Source of the DNA: Burkholderiales bacterium GJ-E10 | GTDB lineage: Bacteria > Pseudomonadota > Gammaproteobacteria > Burkholderiales > Burkholderiaceae_F | Assembly: GCA_000828975.1 (NCBI GenBank) | Contig: AP014683.1 | Span: 2,747,700-2,811,699 of the forward strand | Direction: 5' to 3' | Length of the DNA stretch: 64,000 nt | Shown here: positions 34,706 through 42,733 of the stretch, one piece after another | Position numbering within the stretch: the stretch's first letter is position 1 | Layout of the letters: every line of letters begins with the position of its first letter | Notes under the pieces: generated by a model | What the model was told of the DNA's origin: nothing | The model's input: only the letters and a program-made list of their open reading frames with translations | Databases searched by the model: none | Translations under genes and position numbers: made by a program

Positions 34706-35325
34706 AGATTGCCCTCGGGAAACCCGACGCCGACCGGAATCACCATGCCCGCAAAGCATCGGCAGTCCATTGCGCACAACCCGACGACCGCGCGTGCGAC
34801 GGCGGCCGCCGTTACCGGATGGAACCGCAACGCATAGGCCTTCAGGTCGGCCCGCGCCTCGGTCCAGGCGGACTCCGGTGCCTGTTCGGCAAACGACTGC
34901 ACGTCGAGGACGTTGATCTCCACCCCCATCCGGAACACTTCCTTCGCCAGGCTCTTGGCCGCGGCGATCCGGGCCCGGCTCGCGATCGGCGACTGCGGCA
35001 ACGCCAGGTAATAGCTCGCGCTGTCCTCCTGAGTCAGGACGAATATCTTTCCGCCGCCCCGGCGAGCCAACGCAACCGATGCATTCCGAATCCCGACCAG
35101 GAACCGCATCAGGTCCGCATTGATGCGGTCGGCGATTCCGGGAAAATCGGCATCGTCGTCGAGCAGGACCGACTCGTCGGTTGACGGCAGGTCGAACGCC
35201 ACGCAATCGAAGTCGTCCGCGAGGGGAAGGCTCGCGACGCACTCGGCGCGAAACCCCCGGGCGGCGGCTTCCTCGAGGATCGCGTCGGCCAAGGTCGATG
35301 GATGTCCCACGATGGCGAGGTTCAT
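34702..35325 (-). CDS. Degenerate SDR-fold protein
   Basis: This 207-residue protein looks like a short-chain reductase that has lost its catalytic signature. The N-terminus MNLAIVGHPSTLADAILEEA lacks the TGxxxGxG cofactor loop, and the region aligned to YxxxK reads RARIAAAK, with Ile in place of Tyr. The C-terminus (FAGMVIPVGVGFPEGNL) has an SDR-like end. It may be an inactive partner or chaperone of the adjacent FabG-like reductase, with which it overlaps by 4 nt. An alternative is a real enzyme with another mechanism. Confidence 0.6.
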   Translation of the reverse strand: MNLAIVGHPSTLADAILEEAAARGFRAECVASLPLADDFDCVAFDLPSTDESVLLDDDADFPGIADRINADLMRFLVGIRNASVALARRGGGKIFVLTQEDSASYYLALPQSPIASRARIAAAKSLAKEVFRMGVEINVLDVQSFAEQAPESAWTEARADLKAYALRFHPVTAAAVARAVVGLCAMDCRCFAGMVIPVGVGFPEGNL

Positions 35326-35344
35326 GGTGGAAGTCCCGGGGCGT

Positions 35345-36388
35345 CTAGGAGATCGTCGCGGTCGCATACATCCACGTCGCCGACTCGACGGCCAGAAATC
35401 CGATGCATGCCCCAGGCAGGCGGACCGCCCCCCGTTCGACGGCGATGTCGAGGGCACGGAAGATGGCGGCAGCGGGCGCGTTTCCGGTTTCGTCTCCGAT
35501 GTAGAACCGTTTGGCATCGAAAACGTGGGTCGCGTGGAGCCCCATCAGGGAGGGATTCGCCTGGGGCAACACGACGAGGTCCATGCGATCGATTCCGCCG
35601 ACCATGTCGAGGAGATCGGTTCGGGCGGCATCGATGACCTCCGGCATGATCCGCCGTATCGCGCGATGGTCGTGACTACATACGCCATTGCACAGCGTGA
35701 ACCCCGGCCGCCGGTCCGCATACCGTGACGACACGTTGATCGGGCCGATTTCGGGGAAGTGCGCGATGCTCCCCCCGCGCACCGGCGCGCGCCCGACGAC
35801 CATCGCCCCCGCTCCGTCGGCAAATCCGAGCGCGTTCAGCACATCCTCGGTCCGGGGTGACTTCCGTCCCACCAGCGGGGTATAGAACTTGTTGGAAATG
35901 AATTCGCTGCCGCAAACCAGCGCGCAATCCGCCGCTCCCGAGGCGACGCGGTCTCGCGCAATCTTGAGTGCCTGCAGACTCGACGCGCAGCCGCCGCGAA
36001 CGTCGACGAGGTCGGCACGCCGGATTCCAAGCCGCTTCTGCAAGGCATGGGGCGGCGGCGGCAGTTCGGAGTCCGGCGTCGACGTCGCGGTGACGATGAG
36101 ATCGACGTCATTCGCGGCGCATCGGGCACGGTCGAGTGCCCGCTCGGATGCGCGGGCGGCAAATTCCGTGTTGCAATAGCAAGGATCACGGAGCTTTCCG
36201 GTGTGCGGATCGACACCGAGATACCGGGTTCGTACGCCGAAGAAGTCCATCACCGTCTGCGCCGGGATCGCGAGAGCCGACTCGATCTCCGCATTGCCGA
36301 CCGGCGTTCCGGGCGAATACGAGCCGAGCCCGAGAACGACCGCAGGCAAAGCCGATTCCAGGGATGCATCGTGTGAAGGCGAACGCAT
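35345..36388 (-). CDS. KASIII-like (FabH/CerJ-like) acyl synthase or acyltransferase
   Basis: This 347-residue protein has a thiolase fold of the KASIII group. The nucleophile is in VRGGCASSLQALKIA and the Asn motif in DETGNAPAAAIF. The His of the usual PHQAN motif is Pro here (VLPQAN), so normal decarboxylative condensation is doubtful and an acyl-transfer or starter-loading role is possible. The start at 36388 has AAGGGG upstream. It follows the ACP gene by 12 nt and precedes the degenerate SDR gene. Confidence 0.8.
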   Translation of the reverse strand: MRSPSHDASLESALPAVVLGLGSYSPGTPVGNAEIESALAIPAQTVMDFFGVRTRYLGVDPHTGKLRDPCYCNTEFAARASERALDRARCAANDVDLIVTATSTPDSELPPPPHALQKRLGIRRADLVDVRGGCASSLQALKIARDRVASGAADCALVCGSEFISNKFYTPLVGRKSPRTEDVLNALGFADGAGAMVVGRAPVRGGSIAHFPEIGPINVSSRYADRRPGFTLCNGVCSHDHRAIRRIMPEVIDAARTDLLDMVGGIDRMDLVVLPQANPSLMGLHATHVFDAKRFYIGDETGNAPAAAIFRALDIAVERGAVRLPGACIGFLAVESATWMYATATIS

Positions 36389-36400
36389 GGCAGCCCCTTT

Positions 36401-36691
36401 TCAGGCAGCGGCCCCCGCCCGCAGGCGGTGGACGTGCTCGCTGAAGTCGCGGACGGTGGTGCAGAGCTGAGTGATGCGATCCCGCGAAATCTCGCCGAAC
36501 TTGACCTGAAACAGCAATTCGGCACCGACGACCAGATCGAGCGCGTCGACCGAATCCAGCCCGAGTCCGCGTTCATCCAGCAGGGATACGTCGTCGGATA
36601 TCGACGCCTCGGTGAAGCCCAACTCGCCAAGCTCCAGGCGTCCCAGGAGCAGATCGCTTTTTACCCGCCGCATGATCTCGTCAACGCTCAT
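36401..36691 (-). CDS. Acyl carrier protein
   Basis: This 96-residue acidic protein starts MSVDEIMRRVKSD at 36691 behind GGGGAGGAAG. The phosphopantetheine attachment serine is in GLGLDSVDALDLV. The length and helix pattern fit a discrete ACP of a type II system. It overlaps the dehydratase gene by 11 nt. The transferase domain at the end of this operon could load its cofactor. Confidence 0.92.
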   Translation of the reverse strand: MSVDEIMRRVKSDLLLGRLELGELGFTEASISDDVSLLDERGLGLDSVDALDLVVGAELLFQVKFGEISRDRITQLCTTVRDFSEHVHRLRAGAAA

Positions 36692-37166
36692 TGCTTCCTC
36701 CCCGTTCCGTGTCACTGCGAAAATCGGATGCCGGCGACCGCGCCTCGTGGAGCAGGATTTCGGCGCGGGCAACGCGTTCCCGGCCGATGTGCGCCCCGCA
36801 CTTGAATGCGTAGTACCCGGATGACTCGTCGGCCATCTCGTGATCGGTTCCCACCAAGGTTGCGCGGAACTGCACGCAGTCTCCGGGACGTACGATGCGG
36901 TGGAATGTGGCCGAGGCCACCTTCGCCAGGTAGCCATGGCGGATCGTTCCGTGGCGCGCATTGATGTAGGCCCTCGACAATTGGGCCATCGCCTCCAGCA
37001 GGAGAACGCCGGGCACGATCGGATCGCCCGGGAAGTGCCCTTGAAAGTAGAACTCGTCGGCGTGGAACCGGCGCCGCCCGACGATTCCGTTGGGGTCGTC
37101 CGACAGGCTCGCTTCGTCCAGGAAGCGAAACGGATGCATCTGCCGCAGCAAGGGAAGTTGTGTCAT
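36681..37166 (-). CDS. FabZ-like hot-dog dehydratase
   Basis: This 161-residue protein has the FabZ active-site block FQGHFPGDPIVPGVLLLEAM, with catalytic His and Glu both present. It would dehydrate 3-hydroxyacyl-ACP to the trans-2-enoyl form. No enoyl reductase gene is visible in the operon, so double bonds could remain, giving a polyene. It lies 16 nt after a second hot-dog gene that lacks the catalytic His. Confidence 0.88.
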   Translation of the reverse strand: MTQLPLLRQMHPFRFLDEASLSDDPNGIVGRRRFHADEFYFQGHFPGDPIVPGVLLLEAMAQLSRAYINARHGTIRHGYLAKVASATFHRIVRPGDCVQFRATLVGTDHEMADESSGYYAFKCGAHIGRERVARAEILLHEARSPASDFRSDTERGGSNER

Positions 37167-37182
37167 GGGTCAGCCGGGGGAA

Positions 37183-37596
37183 TCAGGATTCCGTCCGAAT
37201 GGTTTCCAGCCGCGCAACTGCGATCACCTGGCCGGTCTGGCGCGCATGACAGTCGTAGGACGAGGACTTCCCGGCCTGACCAAGGAGGCGCGCGCCGACG
37301 ACCACGGCGGCAGCGGAGTAGCGCCGCACCAGAAATGCGCAGTCGGCGATCCGCGTCACATAGCCGATTCCGCCGTCGCAGCGCAGCGCGCTGAGGGTCG
37401 CGGCGGCCTGGGCGAATGCTTCGAGAAGCAGGATATTGGGGAACAGATCTCCGACGATTTCCGCCGAACACCAGTCCTCGCTCAGATGCATTTCCACATG
37501 GTCGTCAGAGGGGAAGCGCGAGATGTCGCCGACGATCCGGAACGGCGGCTTCTGACGGATTGCGGGCGCTTTCATGCGGACGAAGCGACGATTCAT
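37183..37596 (-). CDS. Degenerate hot-dog fold protein (dehydratase partner)
   Basis: This 137-residue protein aligns with the adjacent FabZ-like enzyme around the central helix (LFPNILLLEAFAQAAATL against IVPGVLLLEAMAQ). It keeps the Glu but has no GHFPG motif, so the catalytic His is absent. It may form a heterodimer with the active dehydratase, as known for paired dehydratases in aryl polyene pathways. Its start (37596) overlaps the amidotransferase stop by 4 nt. The partner role is an inference. Confidence 0.65.
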   Translation of the reverse strand: MNRRFVRMKAPAIRQKPPFRIVGDISRFPSDDHVEMHLSEDWCSAEIVGDLFPNILLLEAFAQAAATLSALRCDGGIGYVTRIADCAFLVRRYSAAAVVVGARLLGQAGKSSSYDCHARQTGQVIAVARLETIRTES

Positions 37597-39590
37597 CGTG
37601 CTCTCCTCGCCCCTCGCGCTCCGGGTGCGCGGCTTGTGAGTCCGGCAATCGGCGTCACCGTCACGGCCTCGCCCCGCGCTTCGATCGTCCGCCGGTGGAA
37701 CGCGCCCTTCCGCGTCGCGAGATCGCGCTCGAGGGCGAACGTTGACAACAACAGCAGCAGGGCTCGCGCGTGGGGATAGGGAAGGATTGCGCTGTTCTGC
37801 CGTGCCGTTTTTCGACGCGCCAACAAGTATTCGCCATGCGGCCGCGATGCCCATGGCAACTCGCCTTTGCCGAGGGCATCGGCGAATTCCTGGAACAATG
37901 GATCGGCGTCGCGGCTCTGGACGAACGCGACATCGGGCGCGAGATACGATCGCTTGGCGCGGTCGACCACGATGCCAGGGAGGCGATCGCGGTATGCGTC
38001 ACGAAGGATTTTCTTTTCCGGACCATCGAGCGGCAAGTGCCATTCGTGCGGCAGCGACACCGCCAGGGCGACGACGTCGGCGTCCAGAAACGGACAGCGG
38101 TTTTCGATTCCCCAGGACATGGCCATGCGATCGCCCTGAACGGACAGCAGGTAGCCGGCAAGTAGTTTTGAGAGTTCCAGCGCGCGGGCTCGCGCGATGG
38201 CGTCCAAGCCGGCGAGGTCGGCATAGGTCCGTTCTTCGATGTCCCTGGCTTGGCGAAGCGGGATTCCCCGTGCCAGCGCCGATGCCGCCGTCTTGTTGTT
38301 GTAGTACCTCGGCAAATGGGAATGCAGAAGGTCCTGGGGGTTCGCGAAGCGCCGCACCACCGAATGCACTGCGACGTCGACGGATTCGCTCCATCCGCCA
38401 TAGACCGACGCAAGATCTGCCGCCGCGCCGGGCCGATCGGAAATGGCGCCACGCAGGAGCACCTCCTTGAATACGCCGTATCCAAGAAACATTTCGTCGG
38501 CGCCCTCGCCGCTCAACGCGACGGCGTAGCCGTCGGCGTGCAGTTGGCGCGCAAGGTGATACATGGGTACCGGCGCGACCGTGGGAATCGGCTGCTCGGC
38601 GTGAACCAGCGCGTCGCGAAATCCCGCAGCGATCGTCGCGGATGTCACGACGATTCCGCGGTGCGCAAGACCGAGGCTCGCACACACCGCCTCCTGCGCG
38701 GCACTTTCATCGTATTCGGTATTCGGAAACGCGATGGAATATGCCGTGACCTGACGCGCCGTATCCGCCGCCAGTTCCGTCGCGACGATCGAGGAGTCCA
38801 GCCCGCCGCTCGCAAGCACGGTCACGGGCCGGTTTGCCTGCGCCCGGCGGCGCACGCTCTTTGCGATCCGGTGTCGCAGTTCGTGCATCGCATCGGCGCG
38901 CGACCCGAGGTATCGATGTACGGGGCGACGCTTCGCGGACGTTCGGGATATCTGCCCGTTCCGGATCCAGATGCATTCTCCCGGACAAACCTGGTATACG
39001 CCTTGAAACACCGTTTCCGGCGCCGTCACCGCGGACGTCCAATACAGCGTTCCGAGCGCGGCTTCGTCATAGCGCAGCGCGAGCCAAGGCAGAGCCAGGA
39101 AGGCCTTCACCTCGGACGCAAATGCGAGCACCCCTCCGGATCGCGTGTAATAGAGCGGGCGCTTGCCGAACTCGTCGCGCGCCAGCAGCACGGCCGCAGT
39201 CGCGCGGTTGTAATACGCGAGGGCGAATCCGCCGTTGAACCGCTCCACCGCGCGATCGCCCCATGTGCGCAATGCGGCCAGAACGATTTCGGTATCGCAT
39301 CCGCGGCGAAACCGGTTTGCGAGTGACTCGAGCTCGCGCTGCAGCTCGGGCCCGTTGTAGATCTCGCCGTTATAGGAAATCCAGTGCTGACGACGGTCAT
39401 CGGACATCGGCTGGCGACTTGCTTCACCACCGGCGATCGCCAGGAGCGCATGACCGAGGACACACTGTTCGTCATGCACCACCGCCTGCGCGTCCGGGCC
39501 GCGATGGGCGATCTGCGCGACCATTTCGCAAACGATGCGCACCGCCCCGGCCGGCAGGCGTGGAGAAACGATTCCGGCAATCCCGCACAT
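37593..39590 (-). CDS. Asparagine synthetase B-like glutamine amidotransferase
   Basis: The start is set at MCGIAGIV (39590) because the class II glutaminase needs Cys2 at the N-terminus; an upstream ATG would add 36 residues before it. The 665-residue protein has the glutaminase domain (HRGPDAQA, YNGEIYN) and an ATP-pyrophosphatase synthetase domain (VLASGGLDSSIVA, SGEGADEMFLGYG). The enzyme activates a carboxyl group as an acyl-adenylate and transfers ammonia to it. As first gene of a polyketide-like operon it may amidate a lipid acid instead of aspartate, like asparagine-synthetase homologs in antibiotic pathways. The substrate is not known. Confidence 0.88.
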   Translation of the reverse strand: MCGIAGIVSPRLPAGAVRIVCEMVAQIAHRGPDAQAVVHDEQCVLGHALLAIAGGEASRQPMSDDRRQHWISYNGEIYNGPELQRELESLANRFRRGCDTEIVLAALRTWGDRAVERFNGGFALAYYNRATAAVLLARDEFGKRPLYYTRSGGVLAFASEVKAFLALPWLALRYDEAALGTLYWTSAVTAPETVFQGVYQVCPGECIWIRNGQISRTSAKRRPVHRYLGSRADAMHELRHRIAKSVRRRAQANRPVTVLASGGLDSSIVATELAADTARQVTAYSIAFPNTEYDESAAQEAVCASLGLAHRGIVVTSATIAAGFRDALVHAEQPIPTVAPVPMYHLARQLHADGYAVALSGEGADEMFLGYGVFKEVLLRGAISDRPGAAADLASVYGGWSESVDVAVHSVVRRFANPQDLLHSHLPRYYNNKTAASALARGIPLRQARDIEERTYADLAGLDAIARARALELSKLLAGYLLSVQGDRMAMSWGIENRCPFLDADVVALAVSLPHEWHLPLDGPEKKILRDAYRDRLPGIVVDRAKRSYLAPDVAFVQSRDADPLFQEFADALGKGELPWASRPHGEYLLARRKTARQNSAILPYPHARALLLLLSTFALERDLATRKGAFHRRTIEARGEAVTVTPIAGLTSRAPGARGARRAR

Positions 39591-39760
39591 GACTCGAACC
39601 CTCGCTCCCATTGCCCTGCAACAGATCGCGGAGTCCCATGCGGCGAAAGCCGGCACGAAACAACGCGACCTTGTGATCGACAAACGGATGCTCACCAAAT
39701 CGATAGGAATCGGGAGCCGCTTCGGTAATCGGTGAAACAGATGAAACTGCTGCGGGGGAT

Positions 39761-39783
39761 GATTTGTACGGACCGTACAAATC
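39761..39783 (-). promoter_or_regulatory. Perfect 23-bp palindromic operator
   Basis: Half-sites GATTTGTACGG and CCGTACAAATC flank a single central A. The palindrome lies about 15-40 bp downstream of the predicted transcription start of the operon, a position where a bound repressor blocks elongation or initiation. Size and symmetry resemble TetR-family operators. No regulator gene is in the operon or beside it. Confidence 0.75.
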
Positions 39784-39805
39784 TGTTCTTCTCATTGTTG
39801 GCGCA

Positions 39806-39834
39806 ATCGTAGGGATCGCCTATTTTTCTGTCAA
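39806..39834 (-). promoter_or_regulatory. Near-consensus sigma70 promoter of the polyketide-like operon
   Basis: On the minus strand a perfect -35 TTGACA (39834-39829) is followed by a 17-nt spacer and -10 TACGAT (39811-39806). Transcription should start near 39799, about 210 nt before the amidotransferase start codon. The palindromic operator sits just downstream. Confidence 0.75.
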
Positions 39835-39961
39835 TTCATTTCGCGGCGCCTAACCAAATTTGGTGATGTGCATTGCGAAAATTTGCGGTGTTGAATTTCA
39901 ATTCGGAAGAATCGATCCGGAATCGATCTCAACATGGCGATCGGGAAATTCACGGTCGACT

Positions 39962-40282
39962 CGGCGCAGGGGATCGATGCGCAATTGCGGCGATGATGCT
40001 TGCACCGCGCCGGCGATCGGCGGCTGCGCCCCGCCGGGGGCCGGCTACGCGGTGGTCGCCCCTACGGGGCGACTGCGCTGCGCTGCGCAGTCCGCGGGCG
40101 CACGGCCGAACTCGCTCCACGGCCTACGGCCGTTGCGCTCAGACATGCGGCCGTGAGTCGGAAAGGTGGGCGCGCTGGCGCGCGCCCCGCCCGCGGCCTT
40201 GCCCTGCTCGCCACCGCGTCTTATGCCGGCCCCCGGCGGGGCGCAGCCGCCGATCGCAGTCACGACCTCGACCGGGCAAACA
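39962..40282 (+). repeat. Structured repeat family, copy A
   Basis: The core is bounded by a perfect 33-bp inverted repeat (40013-40045 with 40225-40257), followed inward by a 9-bp helix ACGCGGTGG/CCACCGCGT, separated by a T/CTTAT internal loop. Inside are hairpins at 40056-40072 (TCGCCCC/GGGGCGA), 40073-40090, an ACGGCC/GGCCGT hairpin, a CACGGCCG/CGGCCGTG helix, a CCGCGGGCG/CGCCCGCGG helix and a GGGCGCGC hairpin. Copy B (61244-61560) matches along the whole length, including 50 nt outside the arms. Copy C (60934-61187) shares the layout. The region between the ABC transporter gene and the operon promoter holds nothing else recognisable. Confidence 0.85.
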
Positions 40283-40323
40283 AAACCGCACCCATTGCGA
40301 AAGCCGTTCCGGCCGAGGTTCGA

Positions 40324-42180
40324 TCACGCAGCGGCGAGGCCGGACTCCGGCATCCCGCCGTCGGTTTCGTCATGCTGCTGCAGCTCCCACATCCGCGCGT
40401 ACACGCCGTCACGCGCCAGCAGCGAGGCATGATCACCGGATTCGACGATACGTCCGCGATCCATCACCAGGATCTGGTGTGCTTTGACCACGGTGGAGAG
40501 CCGATGCGCGATCACCAGCGTCGTCCGGCTCGCGCTTGCCGCCTCGATCTCGGCCTGGATCGCGCGCTCGGTGCGCGAATCGAGCGCGGAGGTGGCTTCA
40601 TCGAAGATCATCAACGGCGGATCCTTGAGCAGGGTGCGCGCGATCGCCACCCGCTGTTTCTCGCCGCCCGAGAGCTTGAGCCCGCGCTCGCCGACCAGGG
40701 TGCGATACCCGTCCGGCAGCGTTTCGACGAAATCATGGATGTGGGCTGCGCGTGCCGCCGCGACGATCTCGTCGTGGCTGGCGCCCGGACGACCGTAGGC
40801 GATGTTGTATTCGATCGATTCGTTGAACAGCACGGTGTCCTGCGGCACGATGCCGATCGCGGCGCGCAACGACTTCTGCGTGCAATCGCGGATGTCCTGG
40901 CCGCCGATCAACACCGCGCCGCCCTGCACGTCGTAGAAGCGGAAGAGCAGGCGGGCGAGTGTCGATTTTCCGGATCCGGTCGCGCCGACCACGGCACAGG
41001 TGGTGCGCGCGGGAATCGTGAAGTGGACATCGTGCAAGACCTGGCGCCGCGGGTCGTAGCCGAACGAAACGTGCACGAAACGCACCTCCGGAGAACGGTC
41101 CGGCCCCAGCGCGAGGGGGCGCGCATCCGGTCGGTCCGCCACTTCCCGATTCTGCTGCAGCAGACGGAACATCCGGTCCATGTCGGTCAGCGCCTGCCGG
41201 ACTTCACGGTAAATGACGCCGAGGAAGTTGAGCGGCGCATAGAGCTGCAGCATGAAGGCATTGACGAGCACGAGATCGCCGATCGACAGCGCCCCCGAAC
41301 GCACGCCGAGCGCGGCGCGCCACAGCAGCAGCGTCAGACCCACCGCAATGATCGCCTGCTGGCCTCCGTTCAACAGGTTCAGCGACTGCTGCACCCGCAA
41401 GGCGGCACGCTCCTGCAAGGCGAGTGTCGCGTCGTAGCGCTGCGCCTCGTATTCTTCGTTGTTGAAGTATTTCACCGTCTCGTAGTTCAACAGCGCATCG
41501 ACGGCATTCGACGACGCCTTGGCGTCCAGTTCATTGACCTGCCGGCGGATACGCGTGCGATAGTTGGTGACCAGCAGCGTGTAGGCGACGTAGGTCGCGA
41601 GACTCGCCGCGACGATGACCGCAAACCAGATTTCGTAGTGCAGCAGCAGATAGCCGAACACCACCGCGATCTCGAAGAGCGTCGGCAGGATGGAGTAGAG
41701 CGTGAAGCTCACCAGCGAGGAAATGCCGCGGATGCCGTGATCGATCTCGCGCGTCACCGCCCCGGTGCGCCGCTCCAGGTGAAAACGCAACGAGAGTTCG
41801 TGGAGGTGGCGGAACGTCTTGAGCGCCAGCTTGCGCACCGTCGCCTGCGTGACTTTTGCGAAGAAGAACTCGCGCAACTCCGAAAACAGGGAAGTTCCCA
41901 GACGCAGGGCACCGTAGGCGACCACCAGCGCGATCGGCACGAGCGCGGCGTTGGCCGCGGGAGGGACGGCAAGCGTGTTGACGAGGCGCTTCAGCAGGAT
42001 CGGCACCCCGATCAGTGCGAGTTTGCCGAGCACCATGCAGGTCACGGCCAGGGCGACGCGGACCTTGTATTCCCACAGGTACGGCAGGAGAAAGCGCAAG
42101 GTCTGCCAATCCCGGCGAGGTTCGTCCGGGTTCGCCTGGCTGGCCGCGCCATGGGTCGGCATGGGTCGAATTCCGCGCAT
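40324..42180 (-). CDS. Atm1-type ABC exporter (fused permease-ATPase)
   Basis: Starting at ATG 42180 this is a 618-residue half-transporter; an in-frame upstream ATG (42261) and a downstream one (42162) are alternatives. Five or six membrane helices fill about residues 30-310, including YRTRIRRQVNELDAKASSNA and LNYETVKYFNNEEYEAQRY, the Atm1/HMT1 hallmark. The ATPase has GATGSGKST, LSGGEKQR and MIFDEATSALD. Atm1-type exporters move glutathione-linked sulfur or metal conjugates and are tied to Fe-S or heavy-metal tolerance. It is divergent from the thioesterase gene. Confidence 0.9.
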   Translation of the reverse strand: MRGIRPMPTHGAASQANPDEPRRDWQTLRFLLPYLWEYKVRVALAVTCMVLGKLALIGVPILLKRLVNTLAVPPAANAALVPIALVVAYGALRLGTSLFSELREFFFAKVTQATVRKLALKTFRHLHELSLRFHLERRTGAVTREIDHGIRGISSLVSFTLYSILPTLFEIAVVFGYLLLHYEIWFAVIVAASLATYVAYTLLVTNYRTRIRRQVNELDAKASSNAVDALLNYETVKYFNNEEYEAQRYDATLALQERAALRVQQSLNLLNGGQQAIIAVGLTLLLWRAALGVRSGALSIGDLVLVNAFMLQLYAPLNFLGVIYREVRQALTDMDRMFRLLQQNREVADRPDARPLALGPDRSPEVRFVHVSFGYDPRRQVLHDVHFTIPARTTCAVVGATGSGKSTLARLLFRFYDVQGGAVLIGGQDIRDCTQKSLRAAIGIVPQDTVLFNESIEYNIAYGRPGASHDEIVAAARAAHIHDFVETLPDGYRTLVGERGLKLSGGEKQRVAIARTLLKDPPLMIFDEATSALDSRTERAIQAEIEAASASRTTLVIAHRLSTVVKAHQILVMDRGRIVESGDHASLLARDGVYARMWELQQHDETDGGMPESGLAAA

Positions 42181-42346
42181 CGCGTCGTTTCCATGGAAGC
42201 TGGACACCCGCCCCTTCCGCGCCGCCCCGGCAACCCGGAATGCGAGCGAAATGGCCGGCAACCGGTGCGCCGAACGCGCGACAGGTCGGAAACAGTATGA
42301 TTTCCGAGATTATCGCGCGTTATCCTTCCTCGCCGTCGGAGAAACC

Positions 42347-42733
42347 ATGATGACCGTCACCCTGCCCGAGGAAGACCCGATGCTGCGCGTCGTGCCCCTG
42401 CCTGCCGACGCCAACATGTACGGCGACGTGTTCGGCGGCTGGATCATGTCGCAGGCGGACATCGCCGGTGCCATCGCGGCGTCGCGCCGCGCCCGCGGCC
42501 GAGTTGCCACGGTGGCCGTGACCAGTTTCGTTTTCCACGAGCCGGTGTTCGTCGGCGACCTGCTGTCGTTCTATGCGCGCCTCCAGCGCGTCGGGCGCAC
42601 GTCGGTGACGGTCGAGATCGCCGTCTACGCGGAGCGCGCCAACGGAACCGGCGAACGGATCAAGGTGACGGAAGCGACGCTGGTATACGTGCACATCGGC
42701 CCCGACCGGCGCCCGCAGCCGGTTCCGGAATGA
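42347..42733 (+). CDS. YciA-like acyl-CoA thioesterase
   Basis: This 128-residue hot-dog protein starts at ATG 42347 behind CGGAG. It carries the YciA block NMYGDVFGGWIMSQADIAGA, with the catalytic Asp in the MSQAD segment, and SFVFHEPVFVGD. It would hydrolyse acyl-CoA in the cytosol. Its last bases overlap the glycerate kinase gene as ATGA, so the two are co-translated. Confidence 0.88.
   Translation: MMTVTLPEEDPMLRVVPLPADANMYGDVFGGWIMSQADIAGAIAASRRARGRVATVAVTSFVFHEPVFVGDLLSFYARLQRVGRTSVTVEIAVYAERANGTGERIKVTEATLVYVHIGPDRRPQPVPE

Noticed and set aside
37593-39590. The amidotransferase as the housekeeping asparagine synthetase only
   Set aside because: Cannot be excluded by motifs, but its position as first gene of an overlapping biosynthetic operon with its own operator makes a pathway role more likely.
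39962-40282. Repeat copy A as an ordinary transcription terminator for the ABC exporter gene
   Set aside because: A terminator needs neither 245 nt nor multiple conserved helices; the same architecture occurs at another locus in both orientations.
40000-42300. A 766-codon plus-strand frame opposite the ABC exporter, running through repeat copy A
   Set aside because: It has no recognisable domain and crosses a structured repeat; the Atm1-type exporter is clear on the minus strand.
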